Shown: one piece after another, positions 9,111 to 19,919 of the stretch
Numbering within the stretch: position 1 is the stretch's first letter
How the letters are laid out: each line of letters opens with the position of its first letter
Assembly: GCF_040833955.1 (NCBI RefSeq)
Contig: NZ_CP162133.1
Coordinates: forward strand, 2,316,001-2,380,000
Reading direction: 5' to 3'
From: Leptospira sp. WS60.C2
GTDB lineage: Bacteria; Spirochaetota; Leptospiria; Leptospirales; Leptospiraceae
Length of the DNA stretch: 64,000 nucleotides
Program-made: the position numbers and the translations under genes
The notes under the pieces: model-generated
Told to the model about the DNA's origin: nothing
What the model saw: the letters and a program-made list of their open reading frames with translations, nothing else
Database searches by the model: none

Positions 9111-11522
9111 TCAAAGGTCGAGGAGTCTTTTGACGATCTCGACCATCTTTGCGTCAGGAGATGTTTTCGTTAAAAAAGCATCTCCCCCGATTTCAATCAC
9201 TTCCGTTTCTAATTTATAACCTGTGTTTGGGTCTGTATGAGAACTGGACACAAGTAAAGAGCGAATTTCTTCCATTTCCGAATTGGCATACAAATCTCTT
9301 AAAAAGTCGAGACCCGTTTTTTCTGGCATCGAAAAATCCACAATGATCAGGTCAGGTTTCAGACGAGAAACTGAATACAAAGCATGGTCAGGATACTCTT
9401 CTTCCCATAGGATACATGGGAGACCTTTTAAAATTTTTCGAATTTGTTTGCGATACCCTGGGTTGTCATCTAAGATCAGGACGATTTTTTCAAAATTGGG
9501 AAGTAAGAGCTCCACAGAGGTACCCTTCCCATCTTCCGAATCGACAATGAGCTTCGCTCCATGCCGCTCCGCCACCTCACGGCAAAACGCAAGGCCCACC
9601 CCTGCTCCCATCTCATCTGCCGTACCTTTCCGCACAAATAAAAATCCTTCCTCTAACACATGTTCGGTCCAATACTTGGGCATTCCTATTCCTGTGTCTG
9701 TGACCTTCAAGCTCCAATGTTTATTGGATTCTGTAAGTGAGATTTCAACCGTTCCCGATTCTTTTGTGAACTTAACAGCATTGGTGAGTAAGTTCCAAAT
9801 CAAATGTTCAATCAGGTTAGGGTCACCAATACCAATGGAAGAATCATCCATATGAGTGATGATCGTGATATTTTTTGGTTTTGCCATTTCTTGGACACGT
9901 TCAATGAGTTGGTCTGTGATTTGGCGAAAATCAAAGAGTTGGTAGTCTGGAAAAACAGCAGCATTCTGAAATCTTGAGTATTTAATGAGTTCCTCTACCA
10001 TACTCAAAATATTTTTGAGGCCAGTGGACGCCTCACCTAATACCTGCTTTGCTCTTTCGGGAGACAAAGATGGTGGTGATTCGGTAAGTAAATTGACTAC
10101 AGAAGAGATTCCAAATAAAGGAGACCGGATGTCGTGGGAAACAATCGATATAAATTTATCCTTTAATTCTCCCGTTTTTTCTGCTTTCTCCTTTTCTTTT
10201 TTGAGTTCTAAGGTTTTCCACTCCACTTCTTTTCGTAAGTTGAGAGTTAGGTATTCAGCTGTTTCCCATGTATGAGCATTCTGTTTGGAAATCACAATGG
10301 CAAGACAAATACAAAAGATGGCAAATCCCAAGTCTGTCATCAAAGGTAAATCCCAACGTTTGAAAAATACAACCGAATCATAAATGGTCGCAGACAAGAT
10401 CACCAAAGTTCCAAAGGTAATGTAGGCACCCACATAACGAGATTCGCGAACAAAAATAGATCGAACAGCAGCAACAAACGCAAAGAGTAAAATCACAACC
10501 ATATAAGCTTGGCTAAACACGAGCAAATTGGTATACACGGCATACGGTGTGGTTAGGATGATTAGAATCTCTAAGAGAATGGGCACCACCAGATAACGTT
10601 TGAATTTGTTAGGAACAAAATGGGGTTGGATGTAAAAAAAGAAAAGTAGACTAAAGAGTTGGATTCCACAAAAAGAAAGGTATTCCAGCCTGATTTGTAA
10701 CATCTCCAAAAAGTCACTAGCGACAAACCAATCCCTGGACACACGCTCAAATAACAAAATGCGAATGAGCCAAGAAAAACAAAGTAATGCAAACCATAAC
10801 GGTGATTTATCTTTTTTGCGATGGATGAATAAAAACAAATGAATGATTGCAAGTACAAGGAAAGAACCGAAGAAAAAGGACTTTTTTCTCTCTTTGAATC
10901 TTAGATATAAAATTGTTTTTCCTGCTTCTCCGAGAACTGGAGAGTAGTAAGGACCTCCACGGGAGTATAAATAATTGGAAATTTGTAAATACAAAACTGT
11001 ACCCGTAGTGGCACGAAAGGATCTACCCGTTTCTAAATAATAACCAACGGAGTCTTCCTTGGTTTTAGAAACTTTGCCAGCGGAACCTAACAAAACAAGG
11101 CCTCGTTCTGGATTGTAATAATACAACCGATAGGCGGAAGATGCTTCTCTCAGATACACCATCAATTGCAAAGGTTCTTGTACTTGTAATCGGAGTCGGT
11201 AGGTAACCACTCCATGCGCGGGAAGATTCTGGTTCACCCAATACGCAGGAACGGCAAGCGAAACAGGTGTTTTTTGGTCTAAGGCGAGGAATTCATTTTC
11301 TGTTTCAGGAAGTTCGCCAGGAAAGGCATGCCATTCTCCCGCAAGCGGAAACGGATCTAAGGTTTTCGGATCTTCTTTGGTTAGGTCCAAAACTCCATTC
11401 TGGATGGATTTGGCAGACCCAAGAGAGGGAATCCCTCGGTTACAATGCACAAAGGCAAAAAAGAGAAAAAAGATCGAGAAAATGAAAAGTAACTTCGAAG
11501 GGAGAATCCGTTCCACATCCAA
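9111..11522 (-). CDS. 7TMR-DISM hybrid sensor histidine kinase/response regulator
   Basis: 803 residues in this order: hydrophobic N-terminal segment (about 10-27), extracytoplasmic 7TMR-DISMED2-like beta domain (about 55-190, ending LYLQISNYLYSRGGPYY), seven hydrophobic segments (about 215-410), a coiled coil, HisKA with the phospho-accepting His in FISIVSHDIRSPLFG, HATPase with N box (HLIWNLLTNAVKFT) and G boxes (DTGIGMP, GAGVGLAFCREV), then a C-terminal receiver (VLILDDNPGYRKQ, IIVDFSMPEKTGLD). Such proteins sense extracellular ligands, often carbohydrate-like, by analogy with the DISM family; the ligand is unknown. Lacking an Hpt domain, its signal route after the receiver is unclear. Confidence 0.92.
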   Translation of the reverse strand: MDVERILPSKLLFIFSIFFLFFAFVHCNRGIPSLGSAKSIQNGVLDLTKEDPKTLDPFPLAGEWHAFPGELPETENEFLALDQKTPVSLAVPAYWVNQNLPAHGVVTYRLRLQVQEPLQLMVYLREASSAYRLYYYNPERGLVLLGSAGKVSKTKEDSVGYYLETGRSFRATTGTVLYLQISNYLYSRGGPYYSPVLGEAGKTILYLRFKERKKSFFFGSFLVLAIIHLFLFIHRKKDKSPLWFALLCFSWLIRILLFERVSRDWFVASDFLEMLQIRLEYLSFCGIQLFSLLFFFYIQPHFVPNKFKRYLVVPILLEILIILTTPYAVYTNLLVFSQAYMVVILLFAFVAAVRSIFVRESRYVGAYITFGTLVILSATIYDSVVFFKRWDLPLMTDLGFAIFCICLAIVISKQNAHTWETAEYLTLNLRKEVEWKTLELKKEKEKAEKTGELKDKFISIVSHDIRSPLFGISSVVNLLTESPPSLSPERAKQVLGEASTGLKNILSMVEELIKYSRFQNAAVFPDYQLFDFRQITDQLIERVQEMAKPKNITIITHMDDSSIGIGDPNLIEHLIWNLLTNAVKFTKESGTVEISLTESNKHWSLKVTDTGIGMPKYWTEHVLEEGFLFVRKGTADEMGAGVGLAFCREVAERHGAKLIVDSEDGKGTSVELLLPNFEKIVLILDDNPGYRKQIRKILKGLPCILWEEEYPDHALYSVSRLKPDLIIVDFSMPEKTGLDFLRDLYANSEMEEIRSLLVSSSHTDPNTGYKLETEVIEIGGDAFLTKTSPDAKMVEIVKRLLDL

Positions 11523-11686
11523 ATCCTAAATAGATTTTAGAAAAACTCAAATCTTATTAGGAGTACTACGAGAAATTTATGTGAACGACCCAAGAAAGGG
11601 GTCGAAACGTCCTCACCCCAAGCGCTAATAGAAAACATTGACTTGGGTGAGAAATCATATGAACTAGTGGATTTTCGAGGAAACAA

Positions 11687-13273
11687 ATGGCCAAACAATC
11701 AGATGCATTTATCAAAAAAATCCAAGAAGGATACCCCAGTAGTGGATCTCTCTTTCTTGGTTGTGGAAAATTTGATGGGGATACCTTCCCCGAGGCCAAA
11801 GTACAAATTCCCCTTTCCACTCTCAACAGACATGGTTTGATTGCAGGAGCGACAGGAACGGGAAAAACAAAAACCTTACAACTCCTCACAGAGGCACTTT
11901 CTGAACATGGAGTTCCCGTCGTTCTTATGGACATCAAAGGGGACCTTTCGGGACTCGCTGCCAAAGGGGAAGAAAACGACAAAATCAAAGAACGAACAAA
12001 ATTATTAGGTGTAGATTGGAAACCAACCATTTACCCGGTCGAATTTTTATCTCTCTCCAAAGAACCTGGGGTAAGACTTCGAGCGACTGTTGCTGAATTT
12101 GGTCCGATTTTACTTTCCCGAATTTTAGAACTCAATGAAACGCAAAGCAGTGTGGTCTCTTTGATTTTTAAGTATTGTGATGATTTAGGACTTCCTGTCC
12201 TCGATCTCAAAGATTTCAAAAAAGCATTACAATACATCAATGACGAAGGGAAAGAAGAACTGGAAAAAGAATATGGAACTGTTTCCTCACAAAGTGTTTC
12301 CATCATCTTACGCAAGTTAATGGATTTAGAAAGCCAAGGTGGGGACGAATTTTTTGGGGAACCTTCCTTTGATGTGGAGGATCTGACAAAAATTGAATCC
12401 AAAAAAGGAAAAATTTCGATTGTGCGCCTCACAGACATCCAAACCAAACCGCGCCTATTTTCGACGTTTATGTTGTCCCTACTCACTGAAATTTATGCTA
12501 ACTTTCCAGAAGAAGGAGATTTGGAAAAACCGAGACTAGTATTATTTATTGATGAGGCACATTTGGTCTTTGATGAAGCTTCCAGTGATTTATTAAAACA
12601 ACTGGAAACCATGGTGCGACTCATTCGTTCCAAAGGAGTTGGGATTATCTTTTGTACGCAATCTCCCACCGACCTACCCAAAGAAATTTTAGGCCAACTG
12701 GGTCTCAAAGTCCAACATGCCCTTCGTGCCTTTACGGCAAACGATCGTAAGGCGATCAAAACTGCCTCCGAAAACTATCCAGAAACGGATTTTTACGATA
12801 CGAAGGAAGTGATCACAGAACTTGGAATTGGAGAGGCGTTTATCACGGCACTAAGCACCAAAGGAGCTCCGACTCCACTTGTCCACACTCTACTGGCGCC
12901 TCCACAGTCACGAATGGGAACATTGACAGAGAAGGAATTGGAAACATTGATTGGTGATTCCGACCTAGTGAAAAAATACGAATCTACCCTCGACCGCGAA
13001 AGTGCCCACGAGATGCTTTCCAAAAAAATGGAAACCATTGCAGAGGAAACAGAATCCGCAGAAGAAGAGGAAACCGGAACCAAAAAACCAAAGTCCAAAC
13101 GGGCCAAGGAAAAAGAAGACCCTAGTTTTGTGGAAACCCTTTCCAAAAACCCACTTGCCCGGGAAGTGGGAAGGACAGTCGCAAAAGAAGTCACGAGAGG
13201 GCTCCTCGGAATGCTCGGTGTGACTCCGAAACGAGGCTCTCGCCGGAAAAAAACAGGTTTATTTGGATTCTAA
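11687..13273 (+). CDS. HerA-like ATPase (DUF853 / YjgR family)
   Basis: 528 residues with Walker A GATGTGKTKTLQ near residue 55, MDIKGDLSGLA shortly after, Walker B LVLFIDEAHLVFDE near 280 and a sensor-like IIFCTQSPTDLPKEILGQLG. This matches the cytosolic HerA/FtsK-type DUF853 proteins, which form hexamers; their substrate is uncertain and may be DNA. The 450-490 stretch is Glu/Lys-rich and low in complexity, and the C-terminus is very basic (TPKRGSRRKKTGLFGF), consistent with nucleic-acid contact. The ATG follows CGAGGAAACAA. No herA/nurA repair partner is nearby; it lies just upstream of the groE promoter. Confidence 0.83.
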   Translation: MAKQSDAFIKKIQEGYPSSGSLFLGCGKFDGDTFPEAKVQIPLSTLNRHGLIAGATGTGKTKTLQLLTEALSEHGVPVVLMDIKGDLSGLAAKGEENDKIKERTKLLGVDWKPTIYPVEFLSLSKEPGVRLRATVAEFGPILLSRILELNETQSSVVSLIFKYCDDLGLPVLDLKDFKKALQYINDEGKEELEKEYGTVSSQSVSIILRKLMDLESQGGDEFFGEPSFDVEDLTKIESKKGKISIVRLTDIQTKPRLFSTFMLSLLTEIYANFPEEGDLEKPRLVLFIDEAHLVFDEASSDLLKQLETMVRLIRSKGVGIIFCTQSPTDLPKEILGQLGLKVQHALRAFTANDRKAIKTASENYPETDFYDTKEVITELGIGEAFITALSTKGAPTPLVHTLLAPPQSRMGTLTEKELETLIGDSDLVKKYESTLDRESAHEMLSKKMETIAEETESAEEEETGTKKPKSKRAKEKEDPSFVETLSKNPLAREVGRTVAKEVTRGLLGMLGVTPKRGSRRKKTGLFGF

Positions 13274-13280
13274 TCCTTTT

Positions 13281-13307
13281 TTAGCACTCTTCACTTGAAA
13301 GTGCTTG
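13281..13307 (+). promoter_or_regulatory. CIRCE operator 1 (HrcA site) upstream of groES
   Basis: Left arm TTAGCACTC at 13281-13289 is a perfect CIRCE half site; after a 9-base spacer the right arm AAGTGCTTG (13299-13307) matches the consensus GAGTGCTAA at six of nine positions. A TTGACC that could serve as the -35 begins at 13305, inside the right arm. HrcA bound here would block polymerase. Confidence 0.78.
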
Positions 13308-13344
13308 ACCTATTTCTCCTACAAACGTTCTATGGTAATGGAGT

Positions 13345-13371
13345 TTAGCACTCTTTTTTGAAAGGTGCTAA
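13345..13371 (+). promoter_or_regulatory. CIRCE operator 2 (HrcA site) upstream of groES
   Basis: Left arm TTAGCACTC at 13345-13353, 9-base spacer, right arm AGGTGCTAA at 13363-13371 (consensus GAGTGCTAA with the first two bases swapped). It lies 64 bases downstream of operator 1 and 39 bases before the groES ATG, so it is probably in the 5' leader, the usual CIRCE position. Confidence 0.88.
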
Positions 13372-13410
13372 ACTCGGAATGATCAATAGATTGCATACAA
13401 GGAGTTACTC

Positions 13411-13701
13411 ATGGCATCAATCAAACCTTTAGGCGACCGAGTCGTCGTAGAGCCAAAGAATGAGTCGGAAGAAAAAATCGGATCCATCATCGTACCAGAC
13501 ACTGCCAAAGAAAAACCGCAAGAAGGCAAAGTCATCGCAGTGGGACAAGGCCGATACGAAGACGGTAAACTCGTTCCTTTAGAAGTAAAGGTAGGAGACA
13601 CAGTTCTTTACGGAAAGTATTCCGGAACAGAAGTCAAACAAGGCGGAAAGGAATTACTCATCATCCGTGAAAACGACATTCTCGGTGTTGTGACAAACTA
13701 A
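13411..13701 (+). CDS. groES: Co-chaperonin GroES
   Basis: The 96-residue sequence is typical: [19 protein letters not shown] start, the mobile loop [18 protein letters not shown] with the I-I-V GroEL contact, [15 protein letters not shown], and a terminal ILGVVTN. It caps GroEL during folding in the cytosol. AAGGAG lies upstream of the ATG. It is followed after 18 bases by groEL and preceded by two CIRCE operators, so heat-shock control by HrcA is expected. Confidence 0.98.
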   Translation: MASIKPLGDRVVVEPKNESEEKIGSIIVPDTAKEKPQEGKVIAVGQGRYEDGKLVPLEVKVGDTVLYGKYSGTEVKQGGKELLIIRENDILGVVTN

Positions 13702-13707
13702 ATCTAA

Positions 13708-15369
<1,662 letters not shown>

Positions 15370-15388
15370 ATCATTCGCACATTTCACC

Positions 15389-15420
15389 TTTGGTCTGTTT
15401 GGTTACGCAGGCAGACCAAA
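15389..15420 (+). terminator. Hairpin after groEL
   Basis: Nine-base inverted repeat, arms TTTGGTCTG at 15389-15397 and CAGACCAAA at 15412-15420, with no T tract following. It may be an mRNA-stabilising stem rather than the true terminator, which is probably the next hairpin. Confidence 0.5.
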
Positions 15421-15427
15421 ACCAAAG

Positions 15428-15464
15428 AAGGCCTTGTGATTCCAATCCGAGGCCTTTTTTTTAT
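15428..15464 (+). terminator. Rho-independent terminator of groESL
   Basis: A short GC stem, AAGGCC at 15428-15433 with GGCCTT at 15451-15456, is followed by an eight-base T run. It sits before the convergent release-factor-like gene. Confidence 0.75.
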
Positions 15465-15489
15465 GACTAAGGAGTCGGCAAATTCTAGT

Positions 15490-15876
15490 TCAATCTTCGG
15501 TTTCGTTATTTTCTAAACTGTTATGTTTATTTTTTTCCTCTGCCCGTTTCTTTTGTTTTGATTTTTGTTTGCGGATCGCCTCTAGTTTATAACGAAAGGT
15601 TTCTGGTCTCTGTTCTTTCTCCATTTCCAAACAAAGCAGGTCACGAGCTTTATAACGATTGAGTCCTTGGGTACGGTAGATCGAACACTTCACCTGTTTT
15701 CCCGAAGGGACATGCTGTAACACAACCGCTGTTGCCACCTTATTCACGTTTTGTCCCCCTTTCCCACTCGCCTTCACAAACTGTTCCTTGAGATCCGATT
15801 CGCGAATGCCGAGTGACTCCATTCGTTTTTTGAGAGAAGCATTTTTTTCTAGGGAAACTGGAAACGAAAGGGACAT
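15490..15876 (-). CDS. Class-I release-factor-like protein (ArfB/YaeJ type)
   Basis: 128 residues consisting of the catalytic domain of class I release factors: the GGQ tripeptide is at about residues 40-42 in KASGKGGQNVNKVATAV, and the C-terminal tail is Lys/Arg-rich (RKQKSKQKKRAEEKNKHNS). Codon-recognition domains are absent, as in ArfB, which enters the empty mRNA channel of stalled ribosomes with its basic tail and hydrolyses peptidyl-tRNA. The size fits ArfB (about 140 residues). It could instead be another stand-alone GGQ protein of the PrfH type. No coupling to other genes is evident. Confidence 0.78.
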   Translation of the reverse strand: MSLSFPVSLEKNASLKKRMESLGIRESDLKEQFVKASGKGGQNVNKVATAVVLQHVPSGKQVKCSIYRTQGLNRYKARDLLCLEMEKEQRPETFRYKLEAIRKQKSKQKKRAEEKNKHNSLENNETED

Positions 15877-16013
15877 GGTGGTTTTAGTGTTTGGTGGGAA
15901 GTGGGAATGGTGTTTGGTCTCGAATCGTATTGGGTGCTATGTTGATGTTATGCCGATGTTTTTATTTTTATTCCAATCTACGAGTGATTTGTCTGAAAGA
16001 GCGTATCCTAGGG

Positions 16014-16040
16014 AAAAACCCCTTCCTCAAGAAGAAGGGG
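16014..16040 (-). terminator. Terminator after the UVR-motif gene
   Basis: Arms CCCCTTC (16019-16025) and GAAGGGG (16034-16040) with an 8-base loop. The A-run at 16014-16018 is a T tract on the minus strand. It lies about 45 bases past the stop of the gene ending at 16085. Confidence 0.7.
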
Positions 16041-16084
16041 ATAAATTTACCAAATGCATCTAAAAACCTGTTTCTAGACTTCTT

Positions 16085-16780
16085 TTATGAAGCCGTAGAT
16101 TCTTCGATTTCTAAAATGCGTTTTCGCAGATCAGAAGCCGTTTCGTAATTTTCGATTTGGATGGCATTGAACTTTTGGATGTAAAGACCAACGAGTTCAT
16201 CCCCCACTTTTCCTGGTACAGACAACGCCTTTTTAAAATTGTCTATGTCGAGCGTTGGGTGGTTTGTGTGGAAGTAGTCCACAATCCGTTCCATTTTCAG
16301 CCTTGTGGCTTCTCTTGCGATACCAGATGTGTTACGAAATTCAATCGAAAGATTAGCAAGGGTTTCCAAAGGTTCACTCACCTGTTCGAGTTGGTCGGCT
16401 AGGTTTGTGGTTTGGGTTTTCTTTTCTTTTGCCTTACAAAATTCAACGTAACGCATCACCATCGAATTGAATTGTTCCATTCGTTCTTGGATGTATTGGT
16501 TTGCCAATTCCTTGTTCTCTGGCATTTGGAAGTCAGGGAGTTGCACCACATCATACAAATGGATGTTATCAGAGAGGATCTTCATGAGTTCCTCTTTGGA
16601 AGGTAATGCCACAGGAGGAAAGGTCACCACAGGGTAGTTGTCCCCTATTTTTAGGAAACTGACCACCACATTGGATGCTATGATTTTTCCACCGGGGGCA
16701 ATCGGATTTTCTCCGAATACATGGCAGTATGCGATTAAATTCCCTGTTGGATTTGGTTTGGAACCGCGTTCAAAATTCAT
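16085..16780 (-). CDS. Protein of unknown function with C-terminal UVR motif
   Basis: 231 residues, no signal peptide. The first 80 residues are beta-rich ([39 protein letters not shown]). The middle is helical. The last 30 residues ([28 protein letters not shown]) fit the UVR motif, the helical hairpin by which UvrB and UvrC bind each other and which is also found in ClpC-type and McsA proteins. I do not recognise the rest. It is last in a leftward set with mrp, a phosphoesterase and a lipoyl-domain protein, 47 bases after mrp, and is followed by a terminator. Confidence 0.65.
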   Translation of the reverse strand: MNFERGSKPNPTGNLIAYCHVFGENPIAPGGKIIASNVVVSFLKIGDNYPVVTFPPVALPSKEELMKILSDNIHLYDVVQLPDFQMPENKELANQYIQERMEQFNSMVMRYVEFCKAKEKKTQTTNLADQLEQVSEPLETLANLSIEFRNTSGIAREATRLKMERIVDYFHTNHPTLDIDNFKKALSVPGKVGDELVGLYIQKFNAIQIENYETASDLRKRILEIEESTAS

Positions 16781-16827
16781 AGTGTATCCTTTAGACTAAG
16801 AAAGGCACAGGAAGAAACAAGTGATTT

Positions 16828-17880
16828 TTAATCTTCCCAATTCGCAATTTGTTCTTCTAAATTATTTGCGATCTTAAAATAAGCCTCTTTCAAAGGAGAG
16901 TCTTTTGCGTCAAGTAAGGCAGGTTTCCCTGATTCACCAGAACTCATCACATCCAAAGTGAGAGGAACCGCACCGAGTTCAGGAACCCCTACTTGTTTGG
17001 AGAGTTTTTCTCCTCCCCCTTTGGAAAAAACATCGGTTACGTGCCCACATTTTGGACAAGCAAAGCCCGACATGTTTTCCACAATTCCAAGAATCGGAAC
17101 TTTGACTTGTTTGAACATAGCGGCGGCACGTCCCGCATCAAGCACTGCCACTTCTTGCGGAGTGGTGACAATCACTGCTCCATCTAGGTCGATGAGTTGA
17201 GCAAGGGATAATTGCACATCTCCTGTGCCTGGAGGTAAATCAATGAAGAGATAATCCAATTCTCCCCAAACCACATCGTATAAGAACTGTTCAATGGCCT
17301 TTCCAAGCATAGGTCCACGCCAAACCACCGGTTGGTCTTCAGTGACGAGGAAGGAAAAGGAAATCAGTTTGATTCCATGTTTTTCAATGGGATAAATTTT
17401 ATCTTCTTCCGATTTTAATGCCACTCGGCCGTTGATGCCAAACATCTTTCCAAGAGAAGGACCATAGATGTCGGCATCCATAATTCCCACCTTTTTGCCG
17501 TTACGTGCCAAGGTGCTTGCTAGGTTGGCAGTGACAGTGGATTTTCCAACTCCCCCTTTTCCAGAACCGACAGCGATGACTTTCTTCACACCGAAGATTC
17601 TGTTTCCATCTTCCATTTTTAAGTTTTGGTCGACTTCAAACTTGATCTTAACTTTGCCCGCACCTTCAATCTTGGAGATCAACTGTCTTGTTTGTGCCTC
17701 AAGACCGATTTGCAAACGGCGGTCTGCATTTGGAGTTTTGATGAGGATTTCAATGCCCTCATCCGTAGGAGTGACTTTTGCGACCATTCCAAGACTCACA
17801 ATGTCTTTTTTGAGTTCCGGGTGTTTCACTTGCATGAGTTGCCGTTGGATCGTTGTTAAATCAATTTTATCATTTGCCAT
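16828..17880 (-). CDS. mrp: Mrp/ApbC-family Fe-S cluster carrier ATPase
   Basis: 350 residues: an N-terminal MIP18/DUF59-type domain (about 1-90), then a deviant Walker A P-loop [17 protein letters not shown] near residue 107, switch [14 protein letters not shown] and [14 protein letters not shown] CxxC pair ([10 protein letters not shown]) near residue 275 is the cluster-binding site of this family. Mrp/ApbC proteins hold and transfer 4Fe-4S clusters to apo-enzymes in the cytosol. The CxxC and both domains are intact. It lies 10 bases downstream of the phosphoesterase gene. Confidence 0.93.
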   Translation of the reverse strand: MANDKIDLTTIQRQLMQVKHPELKKDIVSLGMVAKVTPTDEGIEILIKTPNADRRLQIGLEAQTRQLISKIEGAGKVKIKFEVDQNLKMEDGNRIFGVKKVIAVGSGKGGVGKSTVTANLASTLARNGKKVGIMDADIYGPSLGKMFGINGRVALKSEEDKIYPIEKHGIKLISFSFLVTEDQPVVWRGPMLGKAIEQFLYDVVWGELDYLFIDLPPGTGDVQLSLAQLIDLDGAVIVTTPQEVAVLDAGRAAAMFKQVKVPILGIVENMSGFACPKCGHVTDVFSKGGGEKLSKQVGVPELGAVPLTLDVMSSGESGKPALLDAKDSPLKEAYFKIANNLEEQIANWED

Positions 17881-17890
17881 GGTATGTCCT

Positions 17891-18754
17891 TTAGACGATT
17901 CCTTCTGTCTCTTCGTAGAGAATTGGATTTGTCTCTGTAAATTTGTTTTCAGAATAAATGAAACGACGGTAGTGAGTTGTTTTTCCCATTTCGATCAAAT
18001 GGAAACCACATTCATGCTTTCTATCAGAGAGGCGTGTACTGGAAGCAGAATTGACGATAGTGAAGGGAGTTTCTTTTCCAGGAAGTTTGACCCAATTGGT
18101 ATGTGTGTGCCCATGAAGGTATACGTCTGGAGGGTTTCGTTGTAAACCTTCGACAACCTCTTTGCGATTGGACAAACGATGGGTAGAGGATTCCACTTCG
18201 GTATTTGGATTCCAGAGAGGATGATGGCCAACAAGGACATACGGTTCTTTCATGAGCTTCGTTGTTGTTTCAACCACTTCCTTTGGCACATAACCGTTGG
18301 CGGTAATCCTCGGGATCGCTAAATTGGAATCCCAGCCCACAAAGAGTTTTCCCGCAATGCGTTTGGTCCTTAGATAAAAATGAGGATGAACGGATTCTCC
18401 AATCCATTCTGCAAACGATGCTTCAAACAGTGGATTCGGGCCCATCGCTCGTTTTTGATACCGATCATGGTTTCCTGGAATTAAGAACGTTTTGTCCGTA
18501 AGGATTGGTTTTAGAATGTCTTTTGCATTTTGAAATTCACTAGGATGCGAAACATTCGTTAGGTCACCCGAGATGATAAGCGCATCATAGTCCAAATTCT
18601 GGATGGCATCCACCATAGCGGCAACGAGCACAAGTGGGTGTTTTGATTTTCTCCTCAAACGATAATTGAGGTAACCGACAATGGCTTTTCCACGAAGAGA
18701 AAACAGAGAGATTTTTTTCGGGAAATGTAAGTCGGAGATATGAAGGATTTTCAT
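17891..18754 (-). CDS. Calcineurin-like metallophosphoesterase
   Basis: 287 residues with the complete set of metal-binding motifs in order: HISDLHFPK (D-x-H), ISGDLTNVS (GD), IPGNHDRY (GNHD), VGHHPLW (GHH) and LHGHTHTNW (GHxH). This is the pattern of class III cyclic-nucleotide phosphodiesterases and related enzymes; the substrate cannot be told. No signal peptide, so cytosolic. Its ATG overlaps the stop of the upstream lipoyl-domain gene by 4 bases, indicating translational coupling. Confidence 0.88.
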   Translation of the reverse strand: MKILHISDLHFPKKISLFSLRGKAIVGYLNYRLRRKSKHPLVLVAAMVDAIQNLDYDALIISGDLTNVSHPSEFQNAKDILKPILTDKTFLIPGNHDRYQKRAMGPNPLFEASFAEWIGESVHPHFYLRTKRIAGKLFVGWDSNLAIPRITANGYVPKEVVETTTKLMKEPYVLVGHHPLWNPNTEVESSTHRLSNRKEVVEGLQRNPPDVYLHGHTHTNWVKLPGKETPFTIVNSASSTRLSDRKHECGFHLIEMGKTTHYRRFIYSENKFTETNPILYEETEGIV

Positions 18755-18993
18755 TCGTTAATATCCATGATTCCGAGGATATCTCCTTTTTTCACTACCG
18801 ATCCAACATCCATGAGGATTTTTTTTAAGATTCCAGAATAGGGGGATTCCACTGGAAATGCTGCTTTATCGGTGACAAGTTCGATCACTTCGTCCCCTTC
18901 TTTTACATGTTGCCCTTCTTTACAAAGCCAACGAACGAGTTCGATTTTTTCAGTATCACCCAAATCAGGAGTTTTGAGAAGGAATTCTTTCAT
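18751..18993 (-). CDS. Stand-alone lipoyl/biotinyl-domain protein
   Basis: About 80 residues forming one lipoyl-type beta sandwich: MKEFLLKTPDLGD start, WLCKEGQHVKEGDEVIELVTDKAAF with the modifiable Lys in the VTDKA turn (E2-type DKA rather than biotin MKM), and a C-terminal half GILKKILMDVGSVVKKGDIL. I chose the ATG at 18991-18993; a longer frame to 19089 would put 32 residues of non-homologous sequence in front and overlap the divergent gene. It carries no catalytic domain, so it would act as a swinging arm or as a lipoyl store for partner enzymes elsewhere. It overlaps the phosphoesterase by 4 bases. Confidence 0.75.
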   Translation of the reverse strand: MKEFLLKTPDLGDTEKIELVRWLCKEGQHVKEGDEVIELVTDKAAFPVESPYSGILKKILMDVGSVVKKGDILGIMDINE

Positions 18994-19082
18994 ATACAAA
19001 CAAACCTGTTTCCTTGGAAGGAAAACTGGTTTACAAAACCTTGTTTTCCCGTTTTTTATACATAAAAGTTTAGCGAACCTCA

Positions 19083-19919
19083 ATGGCAAACGAGAAAATC
19101 AAATACAAAGGCTCAGAAATCCTTCAAAACTTAGACCGGCTCATTCAAAAGGATTATTTCCATTTTGAATTAAAAGGTCTGACAAAATCTACCCGAGACA
19201 TCGTCAATGAAGTGGTCCAAGGCATCTTAAACCGAGTTGGGGCAAACCCTCTCACGTCCTTTCACCTCTTTAGTGGACTCATGGAAGCCCTCCTCAATGC
19301 GGTAAAAGCCAATACAAGGTTTGTCATTTTCCAAGATGAACTCTTAAATAAACTCAAAGCCCAAGGACAAACTCCTGAAGAAGAAGCAGAAGAGTTACTC
19401 GATATCATTTTAGAAACAGAACCATTGCGCGATGCGATGCAGCGTTACATTGTTCCCGATAAAATCAAAAAAGTGGTTCAAAAGATCCTCACTCTTTCTG
19501 ACAAAAAACGTTCCAAAAAACACAACCTTTCGGACGATGAGAAAGAATTCCTAACAATTGTTAAAGAAAAGGTCAAAAAATATGACTTAAAAATTTCGAT
19601 GAAGATCGAAATTCGTCCCACATCCGTTTACATTCGGATTCGTAATGATTCGCCGATTATGGGGATGGACTTAAACCGAATTCGAAAGAGCCGAGAACGC
19701 CACGCAGAACTTGCCAAACAAGGAAACAGTGCCGAGTTTTTCCGTCCTGACTTTTTGGATGAGAAAGAAAGTGCAGGGTTTGGGATTGCAATGATCGATG
19801 AAGGTTTTTATAATTTAGGTCTCGATCCTTTGGAATGTTTCGACATCCAAACCAGTAAAAAGACCACAACAGTGTATCTAAACTACCCTCTCGAAGCACT
19901 TCAAAAAATGGAGTTTTGA
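19083..19919 (+). CDS. GHKL-type (histidine-kinase-like) ATPase of unknown role
   Basis: 278 residues, soluble. A GHKL ATP-binding fold can be pieced together: N-box-like [18 protein letters not shown] at about 63-80, an IRNDSPI turn near 182-188 in the place of the G1 box, and [19 protein letters not shown] near 225 as the G2 box, closing with [10 protein letters not shown]. Between the N box and G1 lies a helical, Lys-rich insert (about 90-160) not seen in RsbW or CheA. No histidine-phosphotransfer or receiver domain is present. Its TGA overlaps the TTG start of the pabBC fusion in the sequence TTGA, so translation is coupled. Family call moderate, function unknown. Confidence 0.6.
   Translation: MANEKIKYKGSEILQNLDRLIQKDYFHFELKGLTKSTRDIVNEVVQGILNRVGANPLTSFHLFSGLMEALLNAVKANTRFVIFQDELLNKLKAQGQTPEEEAEELLDIILETEPLRDAMQRYIVPDKIKKVVQKILTLSDKKRSKKHNLSDDEKEFLTIVKEKVKKYDLKISMKIEIRPTSVYIRIRNDSPIMGMDLNRIRKSRERHAELAKQGNSAEFFRPDFLDEKESAGFGIAMIDEGFYNLGLDPLECFDIQTSKKTTTVYLNYPLEALQKMEF

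Noticed and set aside
11638..11663. A TTGACT ... TATGAA promoter before the HerA-like gene
   Set aside because: The spacing is only 14 bases, too short for a sigma-70-type promoter to be called.
11566..12030. An antisense open frame over the 5' part of the HerA-like gene
   Set aside because: The opposite strand has clear Walker motifs and a good start; this frame has none.
18994..19089. An upstream ATG extending the lipoyl protein by 32 residues
   Set aside because: The added residues do not match the lipoyl fold and would overlap the start of the divergent ATPase gene.
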